Shown: positions 37,309-46,946, counted from the stretch's first letter. The stretch: 64,000 nucleotides of DNA from Butyrivibrio sp. LB2008 (GCF_000621565.1 NZ_KK211305.1:153843-217842); one strand, 5' to 3'. Program-made: numbers and translations. The notes: generated by a model not told the origin, from the letters alone.

Positions 37309-38484
37309 ATGAACTTTTTAAGCGAAGAAAAAAGGGCTAAACTTAGTGAAGTTTTATTTTACGTTGCGCTTACCATAGAGCTTGGTATAATGCTTTTGGA
37401 TAAGAGTGAGCTTTATTTACGTAATTTTTCAACTTATGTTTTTTATGTTACTTTCGCTATTTCGTTAATTGTTGTGCTTCTTATGGAGCATGACAAAAAA
37501 GAGTGGATAGTTTTAGGAGTGATATTTGCCTTTTCTTTTATATGTTGGAGGATCACAAGGCGAAATGACATCTTAAGATATACTGTATTCGTGATGGCTG
37601 CAAGGGATGTGGACGTTAAGAAGACTATGAAGTATGTGTTTTATGTCATGTCTGCCGGATTTGCATTTATAGCTCTTATGGCCGAATTGAAAATATACGG
37701 GAATATGGCGCTTCCGCTGCAGGATTTTGGAAGAGGCTATGAAGAAACAAGATATACACTTGGTTTTGGACATCCCAATGATTTCTATTCATGCATATTT
37801 TCAATCGTGCTACTCTGGATGTGGGTTTATGGTGAGACCTCAACGCTCAGGGAATGGATATTTGTATTTTTGATGAATTATGAAGCGTGTATACTTTCTC
37901 AGAGCAGAACAGGTAAGTATATAAGTCTTATTGCTTTCTTTGCGGGCTTTTTGGTAAAGTATGCGAAGAAATTCAGGGACAGCAAGATTGCTTACGTTCT
38001 TGCAGCAATAGTATCGCCGGTTTTGTGCGTGGCATTTTCCGTCTGGGCGGCAATTGTAAGCTATATACCCAGGTACGAGCTGGGGCACAAATACTATAAT
38101 ATAATAAGCAGTATTGATGATAAGCTGACCGGCAGGATACATGCACTTTCGCATGCGTACAGTAAACCTGCGGGAGCTATTGAGACATGGAAGCTTTTTT
38201 CAGACATATCGAGCGATGAAGCTTTTGATATGGGATGGGTTAAGATTTTTTACCAGTTTGGAATTATTCCGGGGATTGTGGTAGTAGCCATTGTTATTTT
38301 ATTGATCGCTATCTGCTACAAGAAAAAAGATGTTTGGACATTGATCGTAATAATGTCGCTTTCTATTTATACTGTTGTTGAGGCGATATTTGTATCAAGG
38401 TTTATGGGAAGATTGTTTATTCTTCCTGTTGTCGGAGCTTATCTTGGGGAATTTGTACGAAAAAGGATAGGAGATAATGTCTGA
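37309..38484 (+). CDS. wzy: O-antigen polymerase-like membrane protein (Wzy)
   Basis: The protein has 391 residues and about ten hydrophobic helices. The external loop after helix 5 contains TRYTLGFGHPNDFYS, and later loops are Arg-rich near SQSRTGKYISL, both as seen in Wzy polymerases, which are poorly conserved but share this HPN and R-T-G pattern. It is much shorter than the polymerase-like protein at 2494, so the locus holds two. The stop overlaps the next membrane-protein start by eight bases. Confidence 0.8.
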   Translation: MNFLSEEKRAKLSEVLFYVALTIELGIMLLDKSELYLRNFSTYVFYVTFAISLIVVLLMEHDKKEWIVLGVIFAFSFICWRITRRNDILRYTVFVMAARDVDVKKTMKYVFYVMSAGFAFIALMAELKIYGNMALPLQDFGRGYEETRYTLGFGHPNDFYSCIFSIVLLWMWVYGETSTLREWIFVFLMNYEACILSQSRTGKYISLIAFFAGFLVKYAKKFRDSKIAYVLAAIVSPVLCVAFSVWAAIVSYIPRYELGHKYYNIISSIDDKLTGRIHALSHAYSKPAGAIETWKLFSDISSDEAFDMGWVKIFYQFGIIPGIVVVAIVILLIAICYKKKDVWTLIVIMSLSIYTVVEAIFVSRFMGRLFILPVVGAYLGEFVRKRIGDNV

Positions 38485-39925
38485 AAAGATAAGGAAAAAG
38501 ATTTTTTATATACTGATTGGCGTAGCCTTTGTTTCAGTGTTGATATATGCATTTTTTACTCCGAATATGTCTGATGATCTGAATTATATGAATGATGTGG
38601 CGGAAGCCAACAATTTCTTTGATCTCTTCAGGCAGGAATATGAGCACTACATGGGACACGGCGGACGAAGTGTTGCACATTTTATTCTCAGAGTCTTCCT
38701 GTATACGGGGACCAAGAATGTGTTTAATGTAGTTTCGGCGCTTGTATTTACGATTGAGTCACTTCTCATATACGTAAATGTTGATATGAGAAGGAAGTAT
38801 GATGTCAGAGTTTATGCGATTGTTTTAAGTTTTTTATGGATGCTCGATCCTACGATCAGCCAGTCTGTATTTTGGGAAGACGGGGCATGTAATTACCTGT
38901 TTACAACAACTATCCTGTTGGGATTCATGACTTATTTCAGAAAATGCATGGATTCTGAAAAGAAGAATACGCTAAAGCTGATGCTTATAATGGCATTCTG
39001 GGGAATTCTGTCGGGATGGTGCAATGAGAATACTTCAGGCGGAGCAATTCTGTTTTTGCTTATTATGCTTTATCTTAAGTGGAGAGAAAAGAAGAGCTTT
39101 TCTTTTATAAAACCATGGATGATATGCGGGCTTATAGGAAGCTGTGCCGGTTTTGTGATAATGTTTTTATCTCCCTCAAATTTCACGAGGGCAGGCGATG
39201 CGGCAGATAAAGAAGCACATTCGGGTGTGCTGGGCATGATGGCAAGATTCCTTAAGATATTCCTTAATATAAAAGAGAATTATCTTATTCTTGTGCTGAT
39301 GTTTGTTGTACTGTTGATAATTATTCGCAGTATATGTGTCTCCAAAGAAAAGTACGCAGAAGTAACAGCTTTTATGAAAATTATCGGATTCGTAGCTCTT
39401 GCTACGGCACTTGCGCTCATCGCAGTTCCGGGAGATCCGCAGCTCAGAGCTTATTACGGAGCAGGAATATTCCTGATGATTGCGGTTATTAACGGGCTTG
39501 GTGTTATGATGAATATGACCGATCTGACTGTTTCGGGTGAAGGAGAGAAGCTTGAAAGACTTCTTCAGGGAATATATACGTCAGCGGTTGTAGTAATGGG
39601 AATATGGTTTTCGTTTGAATATATCGAGCAAGGTGCAAATGTTGCCCGTGTATACAGGGAATATAGTGAGAGATACGCGTATCTTGAGGAACAGGCAGCG
39701 GCCGGAGAGGAAGATGTCGAGGTGCCTTTGCTCAGACCTGACTGGAAGTGCAAATATACAGAAATGGCGTATGATGCAGATATAATCGAAGGCTGGGGAG
39801 ATCCGAATGACGAGGATCATCCGGAAAATAATATTTACTGGATTAACTCCCTTTATGCAAACCATTACAAATACGGATTTGACAGTCTGACCGGAGTTCC
39901 CAGGGATGACTGGACAGAATATTAA
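38477..39925 (+). CDS. DUF6056-like multi-pass membrane protein
   Basis: This 482-residue protein has about ten hydrophobic segments. The first external loop carries FTPNMSDDLNYM, with Asp residues close after helix one, then GHGGRSVAHFILR; these are features of DUF6056 and of GT-C glycosyltransferases in general, where early Asp residues take part in catalysis. The external C-terminal tail (about residues 410-482) is polar and acidic. A role in adding a side sugar outside the membrane from a polyprenyl-phosphate donor is possible. Confidence 0.72.
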   Translation: MSEKIRKKIFYILIGVAFVSVLIYAFFTPNMSDDLNYMNDVAEANNFFDLFRQEYEHYMGHGGRSVAHFILRVFLYTGTKNVFNVVSALVFTIESLLIYVNVDMRRKYDVRVYAIVLSFLWMLDPTISQSVFWEDGACNYLFTTTILLGFMTYFRKCMDSEKKNTLKLMLIMAFWGILSGWCNENTSGGAILFLLIMLYLKWREKKSFSFIKPWMICGLIGSCAGFVIMFLSPSNFTRAGDAADKEAHSGVLGMMARFLKIFLNIKENYLILVLMFVVLLIIIRSICVSKEKYAEVTAFMKIIGFVALATALALIAVPGDPQLRAYYGAGIFLMIAVINGLGVMMNMTDLTVSGEGEKLERLLQGIYTSAVVVMGIWFSFEYIEQGANVARVYREYSERYAYLEEQAAAGEEDVEVPLLRPDWKCKYTEMAYDADIIEGWGDPNDEDHPENNIYWINSLYANHYKYGFDSLTGVPRDDWTEY

Positions 39926-39992
39926 TGTAGGAGCCGTTACATCGGATGTACGTTTATAATAGTTTTCGTTCGATGTAGCTTAGAGAAAGATT

Positions 39993-40985
39993 TTGAATAC
40001 AGAAGTACTCGTTAGCATCATAATTCCTGTATATCAGGCAGAGGACACGCTCAGAGAGTGCGTCTTGTCTTGTGTTACTCAAAAAGGGATAGAAGACGAT
40101 GCTTTTGAGATAATTCTTGTTGATGACGGTTCCAAAGACGCAAGTGCAAAGATTGCCGATGAACTTTCCGAAGAATACGGGCAGGATAAGATAAAGGTCA
40201 AGCACATCAAGAACAGAGGCGTATCCGGTGCCAGAAATATCGGCTTGGAGATGGCAACCGGAAAATATGTGTGTTTTGTCGATTCCGATGATACAATAGC
40301 TGAAAATTGCGTCGCAAATATGTATAATTATGCTGATGAAGGCACAGTCCTGATAGACGGGTGCAAGGATATCGATTCGCCATATGTGTTAAGCGGTTAT
40401 CAGTATATTGAGGACTATGTTCTTGAGAGCAATACACATGTGTGGGGAAAGCTCTTTCTTAGAAAAAAGCTGAGAGATGAGCATATTATTTTTAAAGAAG
40501 GCCTTACTATCGGGGAAGATCTGCTTTTTTTACTTGATATTTCCGTTTCCGAAGGAAAACAGAAAAATATAAAGAGTGTTCCTGTAGGAACCGATGATTA
40601 CAGATACACAGATAACGACAATGGAGCCATGAAGGCCGCTTTTAAAGTGAGTTTCTTGGATCAGCTTACATGCTGGGAGCTTGCTGAAAATAAGCTTAAA
40701 GAGGTGCATGAGTACCTTTCGATATATTCTTTTGTTAAGGTTGCCGTTTCACAGATACTTACAGCACTGCTGGTTATCGGGAAAGTATCGCTCATTCCCG
40801 AGAGTGAGAAGGACAACGATCTTGCGCGCGAAGCGGTTTATGCTTCAGGCGATAGGATAAAGCATGCTATGAAGACAAGAGGAGCATTTGCTGCATTGTC
40901 ACTTGAACATAAGATAAAAGTGATAATGTTCAGGATAAGTCCGAAACTGTATTTGAAAATGTACGCTAAGTATAAGGACAGGTGA
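39993..40985 (+). CDS. Glycosyltransferase family 2
   Basis: The 330-residue protein has LVSIIIPVYQAEDTLRECVLS, VDDGSKDASAKIADEL, GARNIGLEMATGKYVCFVDSDD and TIGEDLLFLL, the complete GT2 (GT-A) motif series. The start is a TTG at 39993 with GAGAAAGA about six bases before it; no ATG is available before the first conserved strand. It follows a 67-base gap that includes an inverted repeat TACATCG (39938-39944) with CGATGTA (39971-39977). Confidence 0.88.
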   Translation: MNTEVLVSIIIPVYQAEDTLRECVLSCVTQKGIEDDAFEIILVDDGSKDASAKIADELSEEYGQDKIKVKHIKNRGVSGARNIGLEMATGKYVCFVDSDDTIAENCVANMYNYADEGTVLIDGCKDIDSPYVLSGYQYIEDYVLESNTHVWGKLFLRKKLRDEHIIFKEGLTIGEDLLFLLDISVSEGKQKNIKSVPVGTDDYRYTDNDNGAMKAAFKVSFLDQLTCWELAENKLKEVHEYLSIYSFVKVAVSQILTALLVIGKVSLIPESEKDNDLAREAVYASGDRIKHAMKTRGAFAALSLEHKIKVIMFRISPKLYLKMYAKYKDR

Positions 40986-40991
40986 ATATAT

Positions 40992-42200
40992 ATGAATATT
41001 GATTTTAACAGACCGATAATTTTATATATGCACGCCGGTTCGGGAAACCATGGTTGTGAGGCGATAGCCAACACTACTGTCAAAATGATCGCTGAACAGA
41101 GAGAGAGGACAGGAGCGGAGGAGGATCTGCCTCTTATCATTGTAACCAACAGCTGTGCTGAGGACAGGAAGTATTCTCTTGGTGTACTTGAGAAAAAGGG
41201 CCTTTGCACGATTGTTGAGGAAAGACACATTGATAGAAAATTCGTTGACCACGTGATCTATTACTTATGGCGACTTATAACCAGGGATAAACAGTCTTTT
41301 TTAAGATACAGATACAAGGATGCATTTGCTGAGTTTACGCGTGTAGCCGGAAAGATCAAGAAGGGAAAGGGAGTAAAGCCCCTTGCAATATCCATAGGCG
41401 GAGATAATTACTGCTATGAGAGTCTGGTTCCCGATCTGATCCTTGCACACAAGGTATTTATAAAAAAGGGATTTGAAACAATATTGTGGGGATGCTCGAT
41501 TGAGCCAAGTTCCCTCAAGGACAAAAAGCTTGTTAAGGATCTCATGGCATATGATACGATCTATGCAAGAGAATCCATTACATATGACGCGCTTGTCAAA
41601 GCAGGATATGACGAGAGCAGACTTATTTTGGAAAAAGATCCGGCGTTTAGGCTGGATACGGCCAAAGTTCCGGGAATCAACGGTTTTCTTCCGGGCAATA
41701 CTGTCGGAATAAACTTAAGTCCGATGGTGCAGGCGCTTGAGAAGACACCCGGAATTACTATGAAGAATTACAATAATTTCATAGAGTTTATTTTGAGAAA
41801 TACGCATCAGAACGTTGCGCTCATTCCTCATGTTGTATGGAAGAACAACGACGACAGGAAGATACTCAAAGAGCTCTACGAGATACATAAATATACAGGA
41901 AGAGTTGTACTTCTTAATGATATGCCCGCTGAGAAGCTCAAGGGGTATATTTCAAAGTGTAGTTTCTTTGTGGGAGCAAGAACTCACAGTACAATTGCAG
42001 CTTATAGTAGCAATATTCCGACTCTTGTTATAGGATATTCAGTAAAGAGTAAAGGAATTGCAAAAGATCTTTTTGGAACGTACAAGGGATATGTACTTCC
42101 GGTACAGAAACTTGCAAGTGAAAATTCGCTTGTTGACGCATATATGCGTATTATGAAAATGAAAAAAATGGAAACAGAGGCACAAGGAGGAACACAATGA
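40992..42200 (+). CDS. Polysaccharide pyruvyl transferase family protein
   Basis: The 402-residue protein has IILYMHAGSGNHGCEAIANTT at the start, SIGGDNYCYESL in the middle and VGARTHSTIAAYSSNIPTL towards the end, the standard pattern of CsaB/GumL-type pyruvyltransferases. These add a pyruvate ketal from PEP to a sugar, which gives the glycan negative charge and, in several Gram-positive bacteria, an anchor for SLH-domain proteins. The next gene overlaps the stop by four bases. The target sugar is not known. Confidence 0.88.
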   Translation: MNIDFNRPIILYMHAGSGNHGCEAIANTTVKMIAEQRERTGAEEDLPLIIVTNSCAEDRKYSLGVLEKKGLCTIVEERHIDRKFVDHVIYYLWRLITRDKQSFLRYRYKDAFAEFTRVAGKIKKGKGVKPLAISIGGDNYCYESLVPDLILAHKVFIKKGFETILWGCSIEPSSLKDKKLVKDLMAYDTIYARESITYDALVKAGYDESRLILEKDPAFRLDTAKVPGINGFLPGNTVGINLSPMVQALEKTPGITMKNYNNFIEFILRNTHQNVALIPHVVWKNNDDRKILKELYEIHKYTGRVVLLNDMPAEKLKGYISKCSFFVGARTHSTIAAYSSNIPTLVIGYSVKSKGIAKDLFGTYKGYVLPVQKLASENSLVDAYMRIMKMKKMETEAQGGTQ

Positions 42201-43126
42201 TCATAATTCAGATTGCGGGCGGTTTGGGAAACCAAATGCAGCAATATGCGCTATATAGAAAACTCCTCAGTCTCGGAAAAGAAGTTAAGCTTGATATTTC
42301 CTGGTTCAGTGAAGAAGTACAGAAGAAGATGCTTGCTCCAAGAGAGTTTGAGCTTCCTCTTTTTAAGGATCTTCCTTTCGAAGTCTGTACCGATGAAGAG
42401 AGAGACAGATTTTTAAAGCAAAATCTTTTTTCGGCGATAAAAGGGAAAATAACCAAGAAACTTGGACTTACTGCATCTTCAAATCCAAATGTATTTGTTG
42501 AGACAAAGATGTACCACCCCGAGATATTTGAGTTTGAAGATAAGTATATTACAGGTTATTTCTTATGTCAGAAATACTATGAAGATATTATGGATGAACT
42601 TAGGGAACTCTTTGTATTCCCTCCTCACAGAGATTCCGATCTTGCAATGAGAAACAGGATCATCTCCGAGAAGATGGAGAGATTTCCTTCTGTCAGTGTA
42701 CATCTTAGAAGAGGGGATTACCTCGATCCCGCAAATGTAAATATTCTCGGAAATATTGCTTCTGATGATTACTACAAGAATGCGATGGATTATTTTTTGA
42801 AAAAAGATCCTGAGACGCATTTCTATATCTTTACAAGCGATCACGATTACGCGAGAGAGCACTACGGCGATATCTCCAGATATACGATTGTTGAATGGAA
42901 TAATGGCAAAGACAGTATACAGGATCTCATGCTTATGAGTCATTGTAAGGGTAATATCTGCGCCAATTCAACATTCAGCTTCTGGGGCGCAAGACTCAAC
43001 AAAAGACCCGATCACGAAGTCATAAGAACATACAAGATGAGAAACAATCAGCCGATAGATCCCGAGACAATGCATGACTATTGGAAGAATTGGATTCTCA
43101 TGGACAATAAGGGAAATATAGTTTAA
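42197..43126 (+). CDS. Glycosyltransferase family 11 (fucosyltransferase-like)
   Basis: This 309-residue protein has IIQIAGGLGNQMQQYALYRK, VSVHLRRGDYLDPANVN (HxRRxDY intact) and NSTFSFWGARLNKRPDHEV. It is a full GT11 enzyme and closer to 30659 than to 33461. AGGAGGA stands before the ATG, which overlaps the pyruvyltransferase stop (ATGA). Its stop shares its final base with the flippase start. Confidence 0.9.
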   Translation: MIIIQIAGGLGNQMQQYALYRKLLSLGKEVKLDISWFSEEVQKKMLAPREFELPLFKDLPFEVCTDEERDRFLKQNLFSAIKGKITKKLGLTASSNPNVFVETKMYHPEIFEFEDKYITGYFLCQKYYEDIMDELRELFVFPPHRDSDLAMRNRIISEKMERFPSVSVHLRRGDYLDPANVNILGNIASDDYYKNAMDYFLKKDPETHFYIFTSDHDYAREHYGDISRYTIVEWNNGKDSIQDLMLMSHCKGNICANSTFSFWGARLNKRPDHEVIRTYKMRNNQPIDPETMHDYWKNWILMDNKGNIV

Positions 43127-44706
43127 TGGGAAGAGTTCAGGCGGCGAAGAAGAATATTGTTTTTGGATTTGTGGGAAAGATTGTCACGTTGATCTTGCCA
43201 TTTATTCTGCGCACTCTTTTTATAAAGGATTTAGATAAATATCTTGGTATAAACAGTTTATACGCTGAAATATTGTCGTTTCTGAACATGGCAGAGCTTG
43301 GAATCGGAACGGCAATTAATTTCAGTCTGTATGGTCCTGTAGCACGTGGCGAAAAAGAAAAGATTAAGTCATATATACAACTGTATAAGAAGGCTTATTA
43401 CTACATAGCGGTTGTCGTGAGTGTGATAGGCATAATTCTTGTACCGTTTCTTGGCATAATAGTTAAACAGCCTAAAGACATGTTACTAGACCACAGAGAC
43501 ATTGTTTTATTCTATTTGATTTTTCTTTTTAATACTGTAAGCAGTTATTTTGTAGCTTATAAGTATAGTCTTTCGAATGCAGAGCAGAAAAATTATATTC
43601 AGGATAATGCATTTAATATAACAAAGACAGTCACTGTGTTAGTTCAGATTGTTGTTATATTAGCTACAAAAAATTTCTATTTTTTTCTCATTACGGATGC
43701 AATAATTCAGCTAATACAAAAGATTTTTATATCAAAATATCTTGATAATATGTATCCTCTTCTGAAGGAAAAGAATATTCAGAAGCTTAGTAAAGAAGAG
43801 GAAAATACTATATGGACCAAAACTAAGGCTCTAATGTTCCACAAAGTCGGTGATGTTATAAGACTGCAGACGGATGCAATTATTATGTCATCTGTTTTGG
43901 GAATAGATAAGGTTGGATATGTAAGTAATTACACTATGGTTATTCTTGCAGTGGCAGGCGTTGTTGATTCTGTGTTTAATTCGCTGACAACAAGTTTTGG
44001 TAATCTGATAGCAACCGAAAGTAAAGAAAAGCAGTATGGTATGTTTAAGATATATAGGTTTGTTGCTGCTTGGATATATGGTTTCTCCGCTGTTGGATTT
44101 ATGCTTCTCATTACACCGCTTGTAGAAATGTGGACAAAGCATGCCAAAGGCGATGAATGGAATCCGGCCTGGTTACTTGTTCCGATAGCTGTGATCCTGT
44201 ATGTTACGGATTATTACTTCAAAGGAGAAAGGAAAGTTCTCGTTAATTTCAAGACAGCGGCGGGAGTTTTTGAACAGGATAAGTATTTCGCATTGATTCA
44301 GGGTGTTGTTAATCTTATTTTGTCCGTCTGGCTGGCTATCGCATGGAGTGGAAATCCGCAAATCTTTGGTATTACCGTTTCAGGTGTTGCCGGTGTTTAT
44401 GTTGGAACAGTGATATCGGGGCTTATTGCCAATATTACAAAGCCGGTTATTATTTATAGGACATGTTTTGATAAAAGCGCAGTTGGCTATTTTATTGATT
44501 CGTTTAAATATCTCGCATCTATGGCATTGGTCATGGTCATATGCTATTTGATTGGGAAGCGTGTTATGCCTGAGCCTACGATACTTGGATTTGCAGCAAT
44601 GGTAGTTATTATTACCGTTGTATTTAACGGAGTATATTTCCTTTTATACGGAAGAAGTGAAGAATTCAGATATCTTTGTGGAAAACTCAAGACCAGAAAG
44701 GCGTAA
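43126..44706 (+). CDS. wzx: Oligosaccharide flippase, Wzx/MVF-like
   Basis: This is a multi-pass protein of 526 residues with about 14 hydrophobic segments and short loops, as in the MOP exporter superfamily. The start RVQAAKKNIVFGFVGKIVTL and YLGINSLYAEILSFLNMAELGIG are typical of Wzx proteins in Firmicutes capsule loci. It would move undecaprenyl-linked repeat units outward. Base use is more AT-rich than in its neighbours, which is usual for such genes. It is the second flippase in this locus besides the ABC protein at 31569. Confidence 0.88.
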   Translation: MGRVQAAKKNIVFGFVGKIVTLILPFILRTLFIKDLDKYLGINSLYAEILSFLNMAELGIGTAINFSLYGPVARGEKEKIKSYIQLYKKAYYYIAVVVSVIGIILVPFLGIIVKQPKDMLLDHRDIVLFYLIFLFNTVSSYFVAYKYSLSNAEQKNYIQDNAFNITKTVTVLVQIVVILATKNFYFFLITDAIIQLIQKIFISKYLDNMYPLLKEKNIQKLSKEEENTIWTKTKALMFHKVGDVIRLQTDAIIMSSVLGIDKVGYVSNYTMVILAVAGVVDSVFNSLTTSFGNLIATESKEKQYGMFKIYRFVAAWIYGFSAVGFMLLITPLVEMWTKHAKGDEWNPAWLLVPIAVILYVTDYYFKGERKVLVNFKTAAGVFEQDKYFALIQGVVNLILSVWLAIAWSGNPQIFGITVSGVAGVYVGTVISGLIANITKPVIIYRTCFDKSAVGYFIDSFKYLASMALVMVICYLIGKRVMPEPTILGFAAMVVIITVVFNGVYFLLYGRSEEFRYLCGKLKTRKA

Positions 44707-44708
44707 TT

Positions 44709-45806
44709 GTGGATAAAGCTGCATATTATGAAGTGGTCGGCAAGACCGTAGAACAGCTTAATAATATTATGAATGTCAGCCTTTCGGACAGGATAAAAGA
44801 CCTTGTAAAAAAGGCACTTGGTAGAAGTGTGCGGACAAAAGATCCGTTCTTTTGGCATGCGGGGATGCTTATGGTAGGGCTTGTTTCGGCGCTTGAATGT
44901 CTTGAGAAGGTTCAAGATGCTAAAGAAATTAGCGATAAGATCAAGGCTTCTCTTGAAGGGCATGTGGATCTCTGGCTTAAAAAGACAGGCGGTAAAGTAA
45001 GCTTTGTAGATGATGCGCTTGCGGGATTTGCGCTTATTAAGGCTTATGAGATAACAGGAAATGAGAAATATAAGAAAGCTGCAGATGCGGTAAGTTCGTA
45101 TTTAAAGAGTGCCGGAAGAGATGCGGAGGGCGCAATCCTTTACAATTCCGGAAGAAGCGGAAATATCTTCGCTGACGGAATCGGACAGGTTTCCATGTTT
45201 ATGGCGGCCTGTGACGATAAGGCATTTGACAGTAACGAGCAGCTGAGACTTTTTTATAAAAACGGGATGGACGAAGCAAGCGGGCTTTGTTATCACGGAT
45301 ATGAACTTAGGAAAGATGCTGACGTTTACAAAGCTTCTAAGACTGGTTATGTTTATGATAGAAAAGGAATCCTTTGCTGGGGGAGATCGTTTGGCTGGCT
45401 CATTATGGGTGCTGGTGTAAATGCTTCTATGGGCAAGGCAAATGAAGAATCTTTGAAGCAATTTACAGGACTTTGTGAGGCTGCGCTTAAGTATCAGAGA
45501 AAAGACGGCGGCTGGAGCTGGCAGATGCAGGCTGTTGACGGGCATATAGATCTGTCTGCGACAGGAATGATAGCATATGCGCTTGGTTATGCGCTTAATA
45601 ATGATGTCTTTGGAGAAGATGATATATCAGGCAGAATTAGAGAGGCGTTAAAGAGAGCAAAAGAGTGTATATATGCTCACACTAAGAGCGGAATCGTAAC
45701 AGATTCGCTGAGTTCATGCGATGATTTTGCGGTGCATTATCAGACCTACGGAAACAATCCCTGGGGGCAGGGAGCGGCTTTGGCGGCTCTTTCCGTAATA
45801 TATTAA
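44709..45806 (+). CDS. GH88/GH105-like glycoside hydrolase
   Basis: This 365-residue protein has no signal peptide. DPFFWHAGMLMVGL, FVDDALAGFALIKAYE, DGIGQVSMFMAACDD, CWGRSFGWLIMGAG and QTYGNNPWGQGAALAAL match the alpha/alpha-barrel of unsaturated uronyl hydrolases (YteR and relatives). They cleave an unsaturated uronic acid left by a lyase, which suits a uronic-acid glycan. GTG 44709 is chosen because GAAAGGCG lies seven bases before it and the TTG at 44676 overlaps the flippase. Terminator at 45821 ends the locus here. Confidence 0.72.
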   Translation: MDKAAYYEVVGKTVEQLNNIMNVSLSDRIKDLVKKALGRSVRTKDPFFWHAGMLMVGLVSALECLEKVQDAKEISDKIKASLEGHVDLWLKKTGGKVSFVDDALAGFALIKAYEITGNEKYKKAADAVSSYLKSAGRDAEGAILYNSGRSGNIFADGIGQVSMFMAACDDKAFDSNEQLRLFYKNGMDEASGLCYHGYELRKDADVYKASKTGYVYDRKGILCWGRSFGWLIMGAGVNASMGKANEESLKQFTGLCEAALKYQRKDGGWSWQMQAVDGHIDLSATGMIAYALGYALNNDVFGEDDISGRIREALKRAKECIYAHTKSGIVTDSLSSCDDFAVHYQTYGNNPWGQGAALAALSVIY

Positions 45807-45820
45807 ACAGAAGAATGTGG

Positions 45821-45857
45821 AGGAAATGCTATTTGCTTTAGCATTTCTTCTTTTTTT
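45821..45857 (+). terminator. Terminator ending the glycan locus
   Basis: AGGAAATGCT (45821-45830) pairs with AGCATTTCTT (45840-45849), followed by CTTTTTTTG. It is 15 bases past the GH88/105-like stop codon. Confidence 0.82.
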
Positions 45858-45873
45858 GTATAATATTTTGCTA

Positions 45874-45902
45874 TTGTCATGAAGAAGATATGATGGTATA
45901 CT
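45874..45902 (+). promoter_or_regulatory. Strong extended promoter before the small protein
   Basis: TTGTCA (45874-45879), 17 bases, TATACT (45897-45902), with TGG directly before the -10 (extended -10). It lies 61 bases before the GTG start at 45963. Confidence 0.65.
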
Positions 45903-45962
45903 TCATGTAGTAATCAAAACTACATCAAAGGTTTTTGGTATCAATGTGCTAGGAGGTATACC

Positions 45963-46220
45963 GTGAATACCAAGGAATTAAAGAAATTCTTCAAGGAACA
46001 TCTCGTTCCTTCAAAATTATATAAAGTTGGAGGACATCACAAAAATCGTGTATGTCTTGATAAAACAGAAAACGGATGGGCCGTATTCTTCCAGGATAAG
46101 AAGGAAAGGATCGGGGTTATAAACTTCCCTGACGAGGCTTCAGCCTGTGACAAGATGAAGGAAGAACTTCGCAAGATGATGGAGCAGCTTTATGGTGTAA
46201 CATGGGCTCCTGCCAGATAA
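45963..46220 (+). CDS. Small basic protein of unknown function
   Basis: This 85-residue soluble protein is Lys-rich, with a pattern of polar strand (RVCLDKTENGWAVFFQDKKE) and a C-terminal helix (ACDKMKEELRKMMEQLYG). The sequence looks like a folded alpha/beta domain and not random translation: it has a strong promoter, TAGGAGGTATACC before a GTG start, and its own terminator. I do not recognise a family. It is monocistronic and stands between the glycan locus and rubrerythrin. Confidence 0.75.
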   Translation: MNTKELKKFFKEHLVPSKLYKVGGHHKNRVCLDKTENGWAVFFQDKKERIGVINFPDEASACDKMKEELRKMMEQLYGVTWAPAR

Positions 46221-46242
46221 TTGCAATGTGATTGTTTATGCG

Positions 46243-46277
46243 AAAGGTTATTGCTTATTTTAGGCAATAACCTTTTT
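46243..46277 (+). terminator. Terminator after the small protein gene
   Basis: AAAGGTTATTGC (46243-46254) pairs perfectly with GCAATAACCTTT (46264-46275), then TT. The T-run is five bases, partly inside the stem. Confidence 0.8.
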
Positions 46278-46341
46278 ATATGTAAAAGTTAAAAACATGC
46301 TTTTTATAAGGGCAATTCCTATGTTAAAATACGAATACAGG

Positions 46342-46359
46342 TAAATATATGGATATTTA
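46342..46359 (+). promoter_or_regulatory. Inverted repeat upstream of rubrerythrin, possible operator
   Basis: TAAATAT (46342-46348) and ATATTTA (46353-46359) are perfect inverted repeats with a four-base gap. It is 30 bases before the rubrerythrin start and just after a TTAAAAT element. A peroxide- or metal-type repressor would suit the gene, but the site does not match a PerR or Fur box exactly. Confidence 0.35.
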
Positions 46360-46388
46360 TCCAAAAATAAAGAGAAGGAGATTGAAAT

Positions 46389-46946
46389 ATGGCAAATTTA
46401 GAACCAAGAACAAACGAACTTAAAGGAACAGAGACAGAAAAGAATTTGCTTGCTGCATTTGCAGGTGAGTCTCAGGCAAGGAATAAATATACATACTTTG
46501 CTTCAAAGGCAAAAAAAGACGGCTATGTTCAGATCAGTAAGATTTTTGAAGAGACAGCCAATAACGAGAAAGAGCATGCTAAGCTTTGGTACAAGATTCT
46601 TACAGGAATCGGTTCAACAGTAGAAAACCTCAAAGAAGCAGCAGAGGGAGAGTCATACGAGTGGCAGGAGATGTATCCTTCTTTTGCAGCAAAAGCACGT
46701 GAGGAAGGATTCAATGATATCGCATATCTCTTTGACAGAGTTGCTGAGATCGAGAAAGAGCATGAGCAGAGATATAAAAAGCTCCTTGAGAATATCGAGA
46801 AAGACATTGTATTCTCATCAGACGGAGATTCAATCTGGATCTGCTCAAATTGCGGTCATATCGTAGTTGGACCTAAGGCTCCCGAAATGTGCCCTGTTTG
46901 CAATCATCCTAAGAGCTATTTCGAGAAGAAAGCAGATAACTATTGA
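46389..46946 (+). CDS. rbr: Rubrerythrin
   Basis: This protein has 185 residues with two domains. The first 140 form the ferritin-like diiron bundle with AFAGESQARNKY, ETANNEKEHAKLW and DRVAEIEKEHEQRY, which supply the Glu and His iron ligands. The end holds a rubredoxin-like site with Cys pairs in ICSNCGH and CPVCNHP. It reduces hydrogen peroxide with electrons from rubredoxin or NADH oxidoreductases and marks the host as an anaerobe. AGAAGGAG precedes the start; a strong terminator follows. Confidence 0.96.
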   Translation: MANLEPRTNELKGTETEKNLLAAFAGESQARNKYTYFASKAKKDGYVQISKIFEETANNEKEHAKLWYKILTGIGSTVENLKEAAEGESYEWQEMYPSFAAKAREEGFNDIAYLFDRVAEIEKEHEQRYKKLLENIEKDIVFSSDGDSIWICSNCGHIVVGPKAPEMCPVCNHPKSYFEKKADNY

